Numbered from the stretch's first letter, positions 26,922 through 36,348 are shown. The stretch: DNA of 64,000 bases from Comamonas testosteroni (GCF_014076415.1 NZ_CP043568.1:992001-1056000), one strand, 5' to 3'. Notes: generated by a model not told the origin, from the sequence alone. Numbers and translations: made by a program.

Positions 26922-28517
26922 CTGCTGAGGGTCGAGGCTGTGTGAAAACCCTCTCGTAGCCAACCCATGACCTGAATAAAGTCAATTCATCTCGGTTTCG
27001 GGAGATGGCATGCCTCGATTCATTGAAGGTCAAGCGCGGCAGCAAGTGACGCTGATGCCGGAATGTCTGGAGGACTTTATTGCTGGAGACAACCCGGTAC
27101 GTGTTGTCGATGCCTTTGTCAGCGAACTCAATCTGCAGGCTTTGGGTTTTGACGGTGCAGAACCTGCCTGTACGGGCAGACCTTCTTACCACCCAGCCGT
27201 GCTGCTCAAGATCTACATCTACGGCTATCTCAATCGGCTGCAATCGAGCAGACGGCTTGAACGTGAATGCCAGCGTAACGTTGAACTGATGTGGCTGACT
27301 GGGCGCCTGGCTCCTGACTTCAAAACGATTGCAGACTTCCGCCGTGACAACGGCTCCGGCATTCGCAATGTGTGCCGCCGATTCGTACTTCTCTGCCGTG
27401 ATCTGAAACTGTTCAGCCAGGCGCTGGTGGCCATTGATGGCAGCAAATTCAAAGCCGTCAACACGCGTGACAAGAACTTCACCTTGGGCAAGATCGACAA
27501 GCGGCAGCAGCAGATCGAAGAAAGCATCCAACGTTATCTGACGGCTTTGGATACAGCGGACCGCACGCAGCCTGTGGAACTCGAAGCCAAGACCACAAGG
27601 CTCCAAGACAAGATCGCCATGTTGCGCAAGCAAATGCGGGTGCTCGATGCAGTGAAGGAGCAACTCAAAGAGCAGCCCGAGAAGCAACTCTCGATGCAGA
27701 TCCTGATGCACGGTCCATGGCAACCAGTGGTCGAGGCTCGGGCATGGTGGCCTATAACGTGCAGGTGGCGGTCGATGCCAAACATCACCTGATCGTCACT
27801 CATGAGGTCACCAACCAAGGGCATGACAGAGCTGCTCTGGCATCCATGGCTCAAGCAGCTCGCAAGGCAATGGGAAAACGCAAACTGCAAGTTATTGCAG
27901 ATCGTGGCTATTACAGCGGTGAGCAAATCAAAGCGTGTGAAGACACAAGCATTGCAGCCATTCTTCCCAAGCCCAACACATCAAGAGAACGGCTTACAGA
28001 TGCGTCGTTACTGGAGCAGTGCGTGTACGCAATGCACGATAAAAGCCCAATGCACACCGAGCGACTACCGCCGCATCAGCCGATGGGAGCACGAAGACGT
28101 GCTGGAGCGAGCACAACGGCGCTTGGACCAAATGCCCGACGCCATGATGGTGAGAAGAAGGACAGTCGAGCACGTGTTTGGCACCCTCAAGCATTGGATG
28201 GGGTACACGCACTTCCTGACCAGGCGACTGCGCAACGTCAGCACGGAGATGAGCTTGAATGTGCTGGCTTACAACCTCAAGCGAGTGCTTGGAATCCTCG
28301 GGTTCGACAAAACGATGACGGCGATGCATCTGGTGGGCGGGTGAGCCCTTTTAAAACCGGGAAATTAGCGACCTCAAGGGCTCTGGAATGCAATGAGAAG
28401 GCTGAGGGTGCTCTTTGCGTCGAAGGCGCCTCAGTCGTGCTTGCCTGAAATCTGCCAGTTGGATTGTTCAGCCATTAATAGTTTTTTGCGTTTCCACACA
28501 GCCTCGGTCGAAAGCAG
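26922..28517. mobile_element. IS1182-type insertion sequence with inactivated transposase
   Basis: About 1.6 kb. The left end CTGCTGAGGGTCGAGGCTGTG and the inverted right end CTGCTTTCGACCGAGGCTGTG begin imperfect 28-bp terminal repeats sharing CGAGGCTGTGTG. It sits just inside the island's right end. The right terminus has a 29-bp identical orphan copy at 16676-16704. Confidence 0.8.
27010..28344 (+). pseudogene. IS1182-type transposase, frameshifted
   Basis: The frame starting MPRFIEGQARQQVTLMPE is coherent to about 27696, then continues one frame away (MATSGRGSGMVAYNVQVAVD to IAAILPKPNTS), then returns to the first frame at about 27985 (RRYWSSACTQCTIKAQCTPS to the end at 28344). Family proteins have a continuous DDE domain; Asp in IADRGYYS and the C-terminal TVEHVFGTLKHWMG are recognisable. 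A single missing base explains the first break. Sequence normally between PKPNTS and the YWSSAC segment appears deleted at the second. The product cannot be functional. Confidence 0.85.
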
Positions 28518-28784
28518 CCGTCAAAGTTACAGTCAACATGGCCACCAAATTGTGGTTCACTGTCCATGTAATTTCAGCCGCCTGTCTACGAAGCACTGGA
28601 ATGGGTGCTCAAGTAAGACCGGAATCTGCATTAGCTGCCGGTCGTTTTCCGGTCCATAGCTGGGTGGCTGGTGCTTGTCTGGTGCAGCAATCGTGGACCG
28701 ACGACGGACCAGACGAGTTGTGGAGGCCTTGCGGCACAAGGCTTGATGGACGAGACAAAAGGATTGTCAGTCCTTTTTTCCAGA
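28518..28784. other. Non-coding right end of the island
   Basis: No supported gene. It contains TTGTCTGGTGCA (about 28675-28686), identical to a 12-mer near the left end (about 13127-13138), and an inverted GGACCAGAC (about 28704-28712) matching left-end GTCTGGTCC. These may be recombinase arm sites. Confidence 0.5.
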
Positions 28785-28830
28785 ACTCATAATCCTTTGG
28801 TCGTCGGTTCAAGTCCGCCACGCCCTACCA
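28785..28830 (+). pseudogene. 3' half of the split tRNA(CAU), attR
   Basis: Begins with the duplicated core ACTCATAAT, then anticodon-stem strand TCCTT, variable TGGTC, T-arm GTCGG-TTCAAGT-CCGCC, acceptor strand ACGCCCT, A and CCA. It pairs with the 5' half at 12994-13033, not with the sequence on its own left. T50 opposes C64 in the T-stem; CCGAC would pair fully. Isolated from its 5' half it cannot make a tRNA. Confidence 0.92.
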
Positions 28831-28839
28831 AGCTGCATG

Positions 28840-28876
28840 AAAGCCTGCCGTCTGTATCGATGGCAGGCTTTTTCTT
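28840..28876 (+). terminator. Original terminator of the split tRNA
   Basis: AAGCCTGCC / GGCAGGCTT hairpin followed by TTTCTTT, 10 bp after the tRNA 3' half. Confidence 0.85.
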
Positions 28877-28946
28877 TGCATGAGCGCGAAAAAGTTGCCG
28901 ATTTCGTCCGAGAGCCGTTTTTGCACTGCTAGAATACAACCCTGTT

Positions 28947-29023
28947 GCGGCTGTAGCTCAGCTGGATAGAGTACTTGGCTACGAACCAAGGGGTCGTGGG
29001 TTCGATTCCTGCCAGCCGCACCA
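28947..29023 (+). tRNA. tRNA-Arg (ACG)
   Basis: 77-nt cloverleaf: acceptor GCGGCTG/CAGCCGC, D-arm GCTC/GAGT, anticodon loop CTACGAA (anticodon ACG, read as ICG), T-loop TTCGATT, encoded CCA. It lies outside the island and is followed by its own terminator. Confidence 0.97.
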
Positions 29024-29034
29024 CAAAACGTCAA

Positions 29035-29066
29035 GCCTCAGAACTGAAAAGTTCTGAGGCCTTTTC
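29035..29066. terminator. Terminator between tRNA-Arg and the CHASE2 kinase
   Basis: Perfect 10-bp stem GCCTCAGAAC / GTTCTGAGGC with T-rich tail CTTTTCGTTTC; likely serves both converging units. Confidence 0.88.
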
Positions 29067-29076
29067 GTTTCTTGGC

Positions 29077-31422
29077 TCAGGCCTTGGGTATCAGCAAGGT
29101 GAAGCTGCTGCCTTGGCCCAGCTGGCTGCTTATCTGCAGACTGCCGCCATGGCGCTGTGCCACGGTACGCGTGAAGGCCAGGCCCAGGCCCACGCCATCC
29201 ATGCGCTGGTGTTGCTGCAGGCGCTCGAACGGCTGGCTGAGTCTGGCCAGCGATGCTTCGTCCATGCCGGAGCCGTGATCGCGCACGGCGATGCCCCATT
29301 GGCTGTCTTGCTCGACAACAGCGACTTCCACTTGGGCACCGCCATCCCCAGTCTGTGGCTTGCCGTATTTGATGGCATTGCTCAGCAGGTTGATGACGGC
29401 GCGGTGCAGCAGACCGGGATCGCCATGTACGCAGGCTTCGGCATCCGGCAGCTGGAATACCAGTTGCATGTTCTGCTGCTGGGCAAGGGCCCAGCAATCC
29501 GAGACGGCCTGATCCGCCAGCAGACCCAGATCCAGGACTTCGTGGCGGTATTGCTGCTGCTGGGCTCTGGCCAGATGCACAAAATCGTCTGCCAGCTGAA
29601 GAGACGACTGGGCATAGCCCTCAATGCGGTCAAACAGTGCATCTTGCGACTCGATGCGCTTGCCTGTGCGCTGCATCTCCAGCAAGGTGATGATGGAGCC
29701 TATCGGGGCACGGATATCGTGGGAGATGAACTGCATGGCCTGATCGCGCTGCGCCTGTGCACTGCGCAGGTCGCTGATATCGACCAGGGTGATGAGCCAG
29801 CCTGAGGTGGGCGGTGCCTCGAAGCTCTGGCTCAGCAGCATCAGATGGCGGCCCTGGGTGTCGCGCCCTTCGCTCTGGTGTGACAGAGTGGCTTGCTGCA
29901 ATGCGCTGTGCGTGAGCAGTGGCGTGCCGCTGGCAGTGCGGCCGCCGTCGCTGCCGGCGCTGCTCAAGCCGCGGAGCAGGGCGACGAGATCGTCACCTTG
30001 CTGGAGTTTGTGTCCCAGGCTTTCGATATAGCGGTGCGCGGCCGTGTTGGCAAGCAGCAGCAGCCCTTCGCGGTCGCAGACAAAAGTGGCCGAGGGCAAC
30101 TGGCGCAGGCTTTCGCTGACGAAGTGATGCAATGCGCGCAGCTGGCGCGAGGCATGCTCCACAGCGCCGATCCGCTGATCGAGTGCATCGCTCTTGAGCG
30201 AGGGCGTGGGCAGGCCCTGGCCTTGCAGGTCGCGCAGCTCCAGCGCCAGAAAGCGTGTGGCGGCGCGCAGACGCAGCCAGCTCCAGAGCGGGTAGGCAAG
30301 CGACAGGCTCAGCAGTGCCGCAGCGGGGGCTGTCTGCACATGACCCCAACGCGGCGCCAAACCGGCTATCGACAGACTGAGCAAGGCCAGCAGAATGCTG
30401 GAAATCAGCCCGCCAGAAGGGCCGAGCCAGGCCAGGGCCAGCAGGCCCAGCAGCACGGGCAGCACATTGAGGCTGCGGTTGAGTGTGGCAGTGGCTGGCT
30501 CCAGATGTGTGTCCTGAAGGATGCCGTTGAGCACATGGCCCAGCATTTCCACATTCGAGATCAGGCGCGCATCAAAGCCGATGGGGGCTGTGAATTTTTC
30601 GCCAAGACCAGCGGCAGTGGCTCCAATCAGCACGTATTTGCCGCGAAAAGCGACTGCAGGGATATCGCCGCGCAGGATGTCGATATAGGAGTAGGTGGTG
30701 AACGGCGAGCCCAGGCTGTTCTGGCGGTCCCGCGAAGCCCGGGCAAAAGCGATGAACTGGGGCTGCAACCTTTGCCAGGAGTTGGCTGCAACCGGGTTTG
30801 CTGGAGTCGAAACAGATGGTTGGCAGGGGTGGGTGGTCTGGCCCACGCAGTGCAGGCTCAGCGCCATGTGCCACCAGAGCTGGCCGGCCTTGCCTTCCTG
30901 CGCATAAAAGCGTCGCACCACACCGTCGGCATCCACAGGCATCTGGGTGTGCCCCAGAGCAGCAGCCTCGCTGGCAAGGCTTTGTAAAGGGGCGGTGGCA
31001 GCGCTTTGCGCGGCGCGCGTGACGGGCAGCACTACATTGCCGCTTTTTTGCAGTGCTCGTTGCAGCAGCAGATCGTCGCCGGGGTAGTCCCAGTCTTCCT
31101 CGCTGAAGACCACGTCCATGCCGATGGCGCGGGGCTGCCCTTGAGTGATGCGCTCCAGCACGGCGGCGTGCAGTGCACGCCGCCAGGGCCAGCGGCCTAT
31201 GCTGCCGATGCTGTCATCGTCGATGGCCACGATGACAACATCGGGCGAGGCAGGGCGCTGGTGCAGCCAGGCCGAGGTGTCCTGAATAAGGCCGTTGAGA
31301 CGTGCCAGCTGCCCCGGGCCGCTGAGCCACCAGGTCATGCCGAGCAGGAAAGCGCTGAGCAGCAGCCAGCTCAGGCGCAGGTCCTGCAAGCGGTTTTTAC
31401 GCAGGTTGGGAGCTTCAGCCAT
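29077..31422 (-). CDS. CHASE2-domain sensor histidine kinase
   Basis: 781-aa membrane kinase. Helix about 17-37; extracytoplasmic CHASE2 domain about 45-310, marked by VAIDDDSIGSIGRWPW and GKYVLIGATAAGLGEKF; three helices about 315-395; a PAS-like linker about 440-560; HisKA with acceptor His in FISHDIRAPIGSI; HATPase with NLLSNAIKYG, DHGSGM and GVGLGLAFT. It is last in a minus-strand unit after an OmpR-type regulator and a FecR/LysM protein, so those three probably form one signalling pathway. Ligand unknown. Confidence 0.92.
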   Translation of the reverse strand: MAEAPNLRKNRLQDLRLSWLLLSAFLLGMTWWLSGPGQLARLNGLIQDTSAWLHQRPASPDVVIVAIDDDSIGSIGRWPWRRALHAAVLERITQGQPRAIGMDVVFSEEDWDYPGDDLLLQRALQKSGNVVLPVTRAAQSAATAPLQSLASEAAALGHTQMPVDADGVVRRFYAQEGKAGQLWWHMALSLHCVGQTTHPCQPSVSTPANPVAANSWQRLQPQFIAFARASRDRQNSLGSPFTTYSYIDILRGDIPAVAFRGKYVLIGATAAGLGEKFTAPIGFDARLISNVEMLGHVLNGILQDTHLEPATATLNRSLNVLPVLLGLLALAWLGPSGGLISSILLALLSLSIAGLAPRWGHVQTAPAAALLSLSLAYPLWSWLRLRAATRFLALELRDLQGQGLPTPSLKSDALDQRIGAVEHASRQLRALHHFVSESLRQLPSATFVCDREGLLLLANTAAHRYIESLGHKLQQGDDLVALLRGLSSAGSDGGRTASGTPLLTHSALQQATLSHQSEGRDTQGRHLMLLSQSFEAPPTSGWLITLVDISDLRSAQAQRDQAMQFISHDIRAPIGSIITLLEMQRTGKRIESQDALFDRIEGYAQSSLQLADDFVHLARAQQQQYRHEVLDLGLLADQAVSDCWALAQQQNMQLVFQLPDAEACVHGDPGLLHRAVINLLSNAIKYGKPQTGDGGAQVEVAVVEQDSQWGIAVRDHGSGMDEASLARLSQPFERLQQHQRMDGVGLGLAFTRTVAQRHGGSLQISSQLGQGSSFTLLIPKA

Positions 31423-31538
31423 GTGGGTGATTCGGTGAGAAGCTCATAAAACAGTAGCTTCCAGCGCTTGCCACATAAGCGATCAAGATATGAATCCTAT
31501 GAAGCTTCATGGAATTCAGGCGCTGGCAGCTATGGTTT

Positions 31539-33287
31539 TTACTGGCGCATCAGGCGTGAACCGTCGCCGGAAGTCAGCGCCTGCCCCTCGGACGAGGTCA
31601 CCCAGTTGCCGGTCTGGAATTGGCGTGCGACGGAGAGATTGCTGCGCAGGCCGTTGGCATCCTCGACCTGCATCTGCAGATAGTAGGTGCCAGGAGGCAG
31701 GCCCTGCGTGCTCCACTGAGGCTGGGTCATCCAGGTGTCGATCAGGGGCGCAGTAAAACCGGCGTCGCTGGCCACCACGATACGGTAGCGTTGACCCTCT
31801 TCACCTGCCCAGTGAATATGGCTGCTGCCTTCGCCGGGCGCGCCGCCGATCTGCAGCTCGGGCGATTTGGGTGCCAGGGCCAGTTTCATCTTTTGCGGGG
31901 CTGCGAAGGGGCCCGCGTCTGGCTGGCCGTTGCCGAGCTTGCGGATGCTGCCTACGCGCCACATATATTCGCCGACAGGCAGCTTGGCCAGCGCCTCGGC
32001 AGGCAGGGCACAGTCCTTGAGGTCGCTGGCGTCGATGAGCGGCTGGGCAAAGCTGCCGTCGGCGGTGGCCACCTGGATGCGGTAGGCCGAGGCTTCCGCC
32101 ACCCGGGTGCATTGCAGGCCGTGCTGGCCCTGTCCGATGGTGGCTTCAGGTGCTGGAGACGCATAGAGCGGCGGCACCGGATGAGCCTTGACGCGCAATG
32201 CTTGCAGGCTGCGTTTGCCGGGAATGCCGTTGGCGTCGATGGCGCGAATGGCCGCAATGTAGCTGCCGTCTTCCACACCCGTCAGGCGTGCAGGTGACCG
32301 TGTGAACAGGCCACCGCGCACGATCTGGGTCAGATCCTTGTCCTGAGCCAGCAGCACTTGGTAGCGCACTGCACCAGCCATGGCAGGCAGGGGCAGGCTG
32401 ACCCAGTTGGCGTCTTCGACAAGAGCGGGCCAGGCCGCAATATCGGGAGCCACCAGCATGGCTGTGGGCCTGCCGATCTGACCGTTTGCGGAAACGGACA
32501 GACCTTGACCTGGCCTGAGCAAGGCTGAGGGCTGGCCCGTTTGCACGGCGACCGAGCCTTCGTCGACGGCAGCAGCCGTGCGGCCCTCGTCATCGCTCAT
32601 TACCAGAAACTGGGTGCCGCGCACGCTGGTCGAGGCTGCCGGGGTGCGCACCTCGAAGCGGCGCTCGCCATTGGCCTGCCTGGACACTTTTGCTTCGATC
32701 GCTCCCTCACGCAAATCGATGACGGACTGCAGACTGCCGGCTCGGCCTTTGCGGCGCATCTGGCGCAGCTCGACATCGGATTCGGACTGCACGCGCACCA
32801 GTGAGCCATCTGCCAGACGCACGGAGACAAAGGCATTGGCCGGAACCTGGAGCGAATCGCCTTCCTGCAGCAGCTGGCCTTTTTGCACGGGCTGAGGTGG
32901 CGGGTTGACGGAGTCTGCGAGATGGCTCACAGAGCGTGTGCTTTGCACATCGCCTTGCACAAACACCACCGAAGCCATTGCGGCGCGCAACAGGCGCGTG
33001 GGAATCTCCAGCAACGAACCGGGACGCAGACGCAAGGGGTCTTCCACCTTGTTGTGGCTTTGCAGCGCTGTCCAGCGCTTGTGGTCGCCCAGATAGCGTG
33101 CTGCCAGCATCTCCAGCGTATCTCCAGTCACCACGCGGTGGGCAATGGCATCGTTGCCGCGGGGCGTGATCTGGGCATGGGCCAGACCTGTTGCCGTCAT
33201 CCCTCCAAACGCCACCCACAGCATGCCTGCACCCAGAATGGGCATGGGGGAGCGGACGGAAAAGAGGTTTTGACGTAAATCAGGCAT
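31539..33287 (-). CDS. FecR-domain protein with LysM
   Basis: 582-aa exported protein. Signal peptide about 15-38 (LGAGMLWVAFGGMTATGLAHA); LysM about 48-95 (HRVVTGDTLEMLAARYLGDH, typical peptidoglycan-binding start); FecR domain about 130-270 (DSLQVPANAFVSVRLADGS, REGAIEAKV, TPAASTSVRGTQFLV); then FN3-like repeats to the C-terminus. This architecture is common beside CHASE2 kinases and adenylate cyclases. It likely sits in the periplasm, anchored to the wall, and informs the kinase (inference). Confidence 0.9.
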   Translation of the reverse strand: MPDLRQNLFSVRSPMPILGAGMLWVAFGGMTATGLAHAQITPRGNDAIAHRVVTGDTLEMLAARYLGDHKRWTALQSHNKVEDPLRLRPGSLLEIPTRLLRAAMASVVFVQGDVQSTRSVSHLADSVNPPPQPVQKGQLLQEGDSLQVPANAFVSVRLADGSLVRVQSESDVELRQMRRKGRAGSLQSVIDLREGAIEAKVSRQANGERRFEVRTPAASTSVRGTQFLVMSDDEGRTAAAVDEGSVAVQTGQPSALLRPGQGLSVSANGQIGRPTAMLVAPDIAAWPALVEDANWVSLPLPAMAGAVRYQVLLAQDKDLTQIVRGGLFTRSPARLTGVEDGSYIAAIRAIDANGIPGKRSLQALRVKAHPVPPLYASPAPEATIGQGQHGLQCTRVAEASAYRIQVATADGSFAQPLIDASDLKDCALPAEALAKLPVGEYMWRVGSIRKLGNGQPDAGPFAAPQKMKLALAPKSPELQIGGAPGEGSSHIHWAGEEGQRYRIVVASDAGFTAPLIDTWMTQPQWSTQGLPPGTYYLQMQVEDANGLRSNLSVARQFQTGNWVTSSEGQALTSGDGSRLMRQ

Positions 33288-33319
33288 TTTTGGAAGCGGG
33301 GTTATGGGGGCTGCCGGAC

Positions 33320-34030
33320 TCAGGCAGCTGGGGCTGCGGGCTGCGCAGCTTCGGGGGCGTCCAGGCGGTAACCATAGCCATAAACGGCTGAAATGGCATA
33401 GGGCTGACCAGCGCGCAGGTTCAGCAGATTGCGCAGGCGCGAGACATGGGTGTCCAGCGAGCGCGACTGCACCTCGGCGTTATGGCCCCAGACGACTTCG
33501 CGCAGATGATCGCGCGAGAGCAAGCGGCCCTGGTTCTGGAACAGCGTCAGTGCCAGCGTGTATTCACGGTGCGTGACCTCCACGGGCTGGCCGTCCATCT
33601 CTATGTCATTGGTAGTGGTGAGAAAGCGGTAGGGGCCGAAGTCCAGCACGCTTTGTGCGGTCAGCGGATAGGCGCGGCGCAGCAGAGCGGAGATGCGAGC
33701 ACGCAGCTCGCCCGCACGTACGGGCTTGATCATGAAGTCATCGGCGCCGCAGGCCAGGCCTTCGACAATGTCGGCCTCTTCGCTGCGGTGGGTCACGAAG
33801 ATGATCGGCACTTCCTTGCTGATCTGCTCGCGCACCCAGCGCACGATATCGGGTCCCTTGACATCGGGCAGCTCCCAGTCAATCAGCAGCAGATCGAAGC
33901 TTTCGCGGCGCAGGGCTTGCTGCAGGGCAGCCCCCTTGAGGTAGGAGTGACAGCTGTGCCCGGCTTCCGTCGCGACTTGTTGCAACAGTTCCAGTTGTAG
34001 TGGATCGTCATCCAGGGCAGCAATGCGCAT
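33320..34030 (-). CDS. OmpR-family response regulator
   Basis: 236 aa. Receiver domain with acidic pocket LDDD (residues 6-9), phospho-acceptor Asp in LLIDWELPD and Lys in IKPVRAG; winged-helix DNA-binding domain about 125-225 with HREYTLALTLFQNQG and AVYGYGYRLD. 32 bp upstream of the FecR/LysM gene; the probable partner of the CHASE2 kinase. An Ala/Pro-rich 10-residue tail follows the effector domain. Confidence 0.92.
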   Translation of the reverse strand: MRIAALDDDPLQLELLQQVATEAGHSCHSYLKGAALQQALRRESFDLLLIDWELPDVKGPDIVRWVREQISKEVPIIFVTHRSEEADIVEGLACGADDFMIKPVRAGELRARISALLRRAYPLTAQSVLDFGPYRFLTTTNDIEMDGQPVEVTHREYTLALTLFQNQGRLLSRDHLREVVWGHNAEVQSRSLDTHVSRLRNLLNLRAGQPYAISAVYGYGYRLDAPEAAQPAAPAA

Positions 34031-34109
34031 CGGTAGTTCCTTTATTGCGAAGGATTAAATCCGCGCTGCCTCGCGAGTGCAGAGGCAGCGTCCATCGGGC
34101 AGCGAGGAG

Positions 34110-35411
34110 CTATTGCTCGGCCGCCTCACGCAGTTGTTCCAGAGCCTGGATCACCAGATCATCGCTGACACCATCCAGTATTTGCAGGCGCGGCTTGATG
34201 GCCGCCAGAGCCGTCGCGCCTTCACGCTGCAACTGGGCAATGTTCTGGCCCGCTTCCTTGGGGGCTGCAAAGCCCAGGCTTTGCAGCAGCAGTTGACCGT
34301 CAGCGGCCACCAGTTTGAAGTAGAACTGGCCATCGGATTCGCGATACTGCTTGAACTGGGGCAGTGCAGTCTTGGCGGCCTTGGTCTTGGCCTTGCTGGC
34401 CTGCGCCAGATTGCGGATGCCCACGGCGCCGCGCAGCTGCTGCAGCAAAGGAGTCGCCAGCTTGCGTGCCTTGACGGCACCGGCCTGAAGAATCTCTTCC
34501 AGCTCTGCGGGGTGGGCAATCAGGTATTCATAGCGCTCGCGCATGGGGGCGATTTCACGGTCGATGCGCTCGAACAGTGTCTGCTTGGCATCGCCCCAGG
34601 CAATGCCTTCGGCATATTGCTGGCGCAGGGCGGCGCTTTCCTCTTCGCTGGCAAAGCCCTGATAGATCTGGAATAGTGCCGAGCCTTCGACTTCCTTGGC
34701 CTCGCCGGGGGCGCGCGAGTCGGTGGTGATGCTGTTGATGAGCTTCCTGAGCTGTTCACGCGGCGCAAACAGCGGAATCGTGTTGTTGTAGCTCTTGCTC
34801 ATCTTGCGGCCGTCAAGGCCGGGCAGGGTGGCTACAGACTCCTCCACCACGGCCTCAGGCAGCGTGAAGTACTCGCCGCCGTAGATATGGTTGAAGCTTG
34901 ACGCCATGTCGCGCGCCATCTCAAGATGCTGCACCTGATCGCGGCCCACAGGAACCTTGTTGGCGTTGAAGATCAGAATGTCGGCACCCATGAGCACGGG
35001 ATACATGAAGAGACCGGCGGTCACGCCGTCGTCAGGTTCGCTGCCGGATGCGTTGTTCTTGTCCACCGCCGCCTTGTAGGCGTGGGCACGGTTGAGCAGG
35101 CCCTTGCCGGTCACGCAGGTCAGGAACCAGGTCAGCTCCGGAATCTCGGGGATGTCCGACTGGCGGTAGAAGGTCACATGCTCGGGGTCGAGACCGGCGG
35201 CCAGCCAACTGGCGGCGATTTCGATGGTCGAGCGCTGCACGCGCTCGGGGTCCTGGCACTTGATGAGCGCGTGGTAGTCGGCCAGAAAGTAGAAGTTCTC
35301 CACATTCTTGTCGCGACTGGCTTCGATGGCGGGGCGCATCATGCCTGCGTAGTTGCCCAGGTGTGGGGTGCCGCTGGGGGTGATGCCGGTCAGAAAACGG
35401 GTGGTGCTCAT
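34110..35411 (-). CDS. trpS: Tryptophan-tRNA ligase with C-terminal extension
   Basis: Class I tryptophanyl-tRNA synthetase. HIGH-like motif is TPHLGNYAG (about residue 15) and KMSKS is GRKMSKSYNN (about 206). The start at 35411 gives MSTTRFLTGITPSG; an ATG 12 bp upstream is possible. Length is 433 aa, about 100 more than E. coli TrpS. The extra C-terminal part, after about 340, contains QFYFKLVAADGQLLLQSLGF, which resembles the small DUF1508/YegP domain, then a helical end. It lies between the M50 protease and the response regulator. Confidence 0.95.
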   Translation of the reverse strand: MSTTRFLTGITPSGTPHLGNYAGMMRPAIEASRDKNVENFYFLADYHALIKCQDPERVQRSTIEIAASWLAAGLDPEHVTFYRQSDIPEIPELTWFLTCVTGKGLLNRAHAYKAAVDKNNASGSEPDDGVTAGLFMYPVLMGADILIFNANKVPVGRDQVQHLEMARDMASSFNHIYGGEYFTLPEAVVEESVATLPGLDGRKMSKSYNNTIPLFAPREQLRKLINSITTDSRAPGEAKEVEGSALFQIYQGFASEEESAALRQQYAEGIAWGDAKQTLFERIDREIAPMRERYEYLIAHPAELEEILQAGAVKARKLATPLLQQLRGAVGIRNLAQASKAKTKAAKTALPQFKQYRESDGQFYFKLVAADGQLLLQSLGFAAPKEAGQNIAQLQREGATALAAIKPRLQILDGVSDDLVIQALEQLREAAEQ

Positions 35412-35453
35412 AGGGATCAACAACAGATATCAGTAGCAGACCAGGTGCGGGGT

Positions 35454-36122
35454 TCAGCGCAGCAAGGCCATGAAGGGGTAGAGGATCAGATCGATGGCCG
35501 AGTAGCCCAGGCTCATCAACGGGCGCAGCCAGTAGCTGCCGACCACACCGGCAATCACCAGTGCCATGACGATGAAAAAGCCATAGGGCTCGACACGCGC
35601 CACCAGTTGCGCCTGCTTCCAGGGCAGCAGACCGACCAGAATGCGGCCGCCGTCCAAAGGCGGCAGCGGAAAGAGATTGAAGGCCCACATCACCAGATTG
35701 ACCAGAATGCCGGCGCGGCACATCTCGAGGAAGAAGCGCTCGTGCAGACCTGAGCCTACCAAGACGATCAGCAGCAGGCCCCAGAAAACGGCCTGCACGA
35801 AATTGGAGGCGGGACCGGCCAGCGCTACCCAGATCATGTCGCGCTTGGGGTGGCGCAGATGGTCAAAGCGCACGGGCACGGGCTTGGCGTAGCCGAAAAG
35901 AAACGCGCCAGAGGTAGCGAAATACAGCAGCAGCGGCATCAAGATGGTGCCGATAGGGTCGATATGCTTGATGGGGTTGAGCGTGATGCGGCCCATCATG
36001 GCTGCCGTGTTGTCGCCAAAGTGACGCGCAGCATAGCCGTGCGCCGCCTCATGGATGGTGATGGCGAACAGCACGGGCAGTGCGTAAATCAGTACGGTTT
36101 GTATGAGTTCGGTGAGTTCCAC
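35454..36122 (-). CDS. Site-2-protease-like M50 metallopeptidase
   Basis: 222-aa membrane protease with about five hydrophobic helices. Zinc-binding HEAAH (residues 24-28) and the downstream NLFPLPPLDGGRI motif, which supplies the third ligand, are both intact. It is a compact family without PDZ domain, often encoded near trpS in Burkholderiales. Substrate unknown. It starts 31 bp from the trpS stop-side gap and is probably co-transcribed with trpS. Confidence 0.9.
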   Translation of the reverse strand: MELTELIQTVLIYALPVLFAITIHEAAHGYAARHFGDNTAAMMGRITLNPIKHIDPIGTILMPLLLYFATSGAFLFGYAKPVPVRFDHLRHPKRDMIWVALAGPASNFVQAVFWGLLLIVLVGSGLHERFFLEMCRAGILVNLVMWAFNLFPLPPLDGGRILVGLLPWKQAQLVARVEPYGFFIVMALVIAGVVGSYWLRPLMSLGYSAIDLILYPFMALLR

Positions 36123-36348
36123 GCACTGATTGTCTCAGACGCCGCGCCAAGCTGCTGTCTTGTGCCGGGACAAGCCGTTTGCTGTTGCAGAAATACGGGT
36201 TGCACATAGTTGTGTGGTAAACCAGATGTTGCAAAATGCAACTCGCGCAAATCCGTGGTTGCTGCCTGCACAGCGGAACAGGTTTTGTGCGGGTTGACGA
36301 AATCAATACATAACACGGCGTTCGGCAGGACAGGGCAAGGGGATCAAT

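Noticed and set aside
28375..28560. Short ORFs at the right end of the IS1182-type element
   Set aside because: They run through terminal repeat sequence in several frames and lack any family match.
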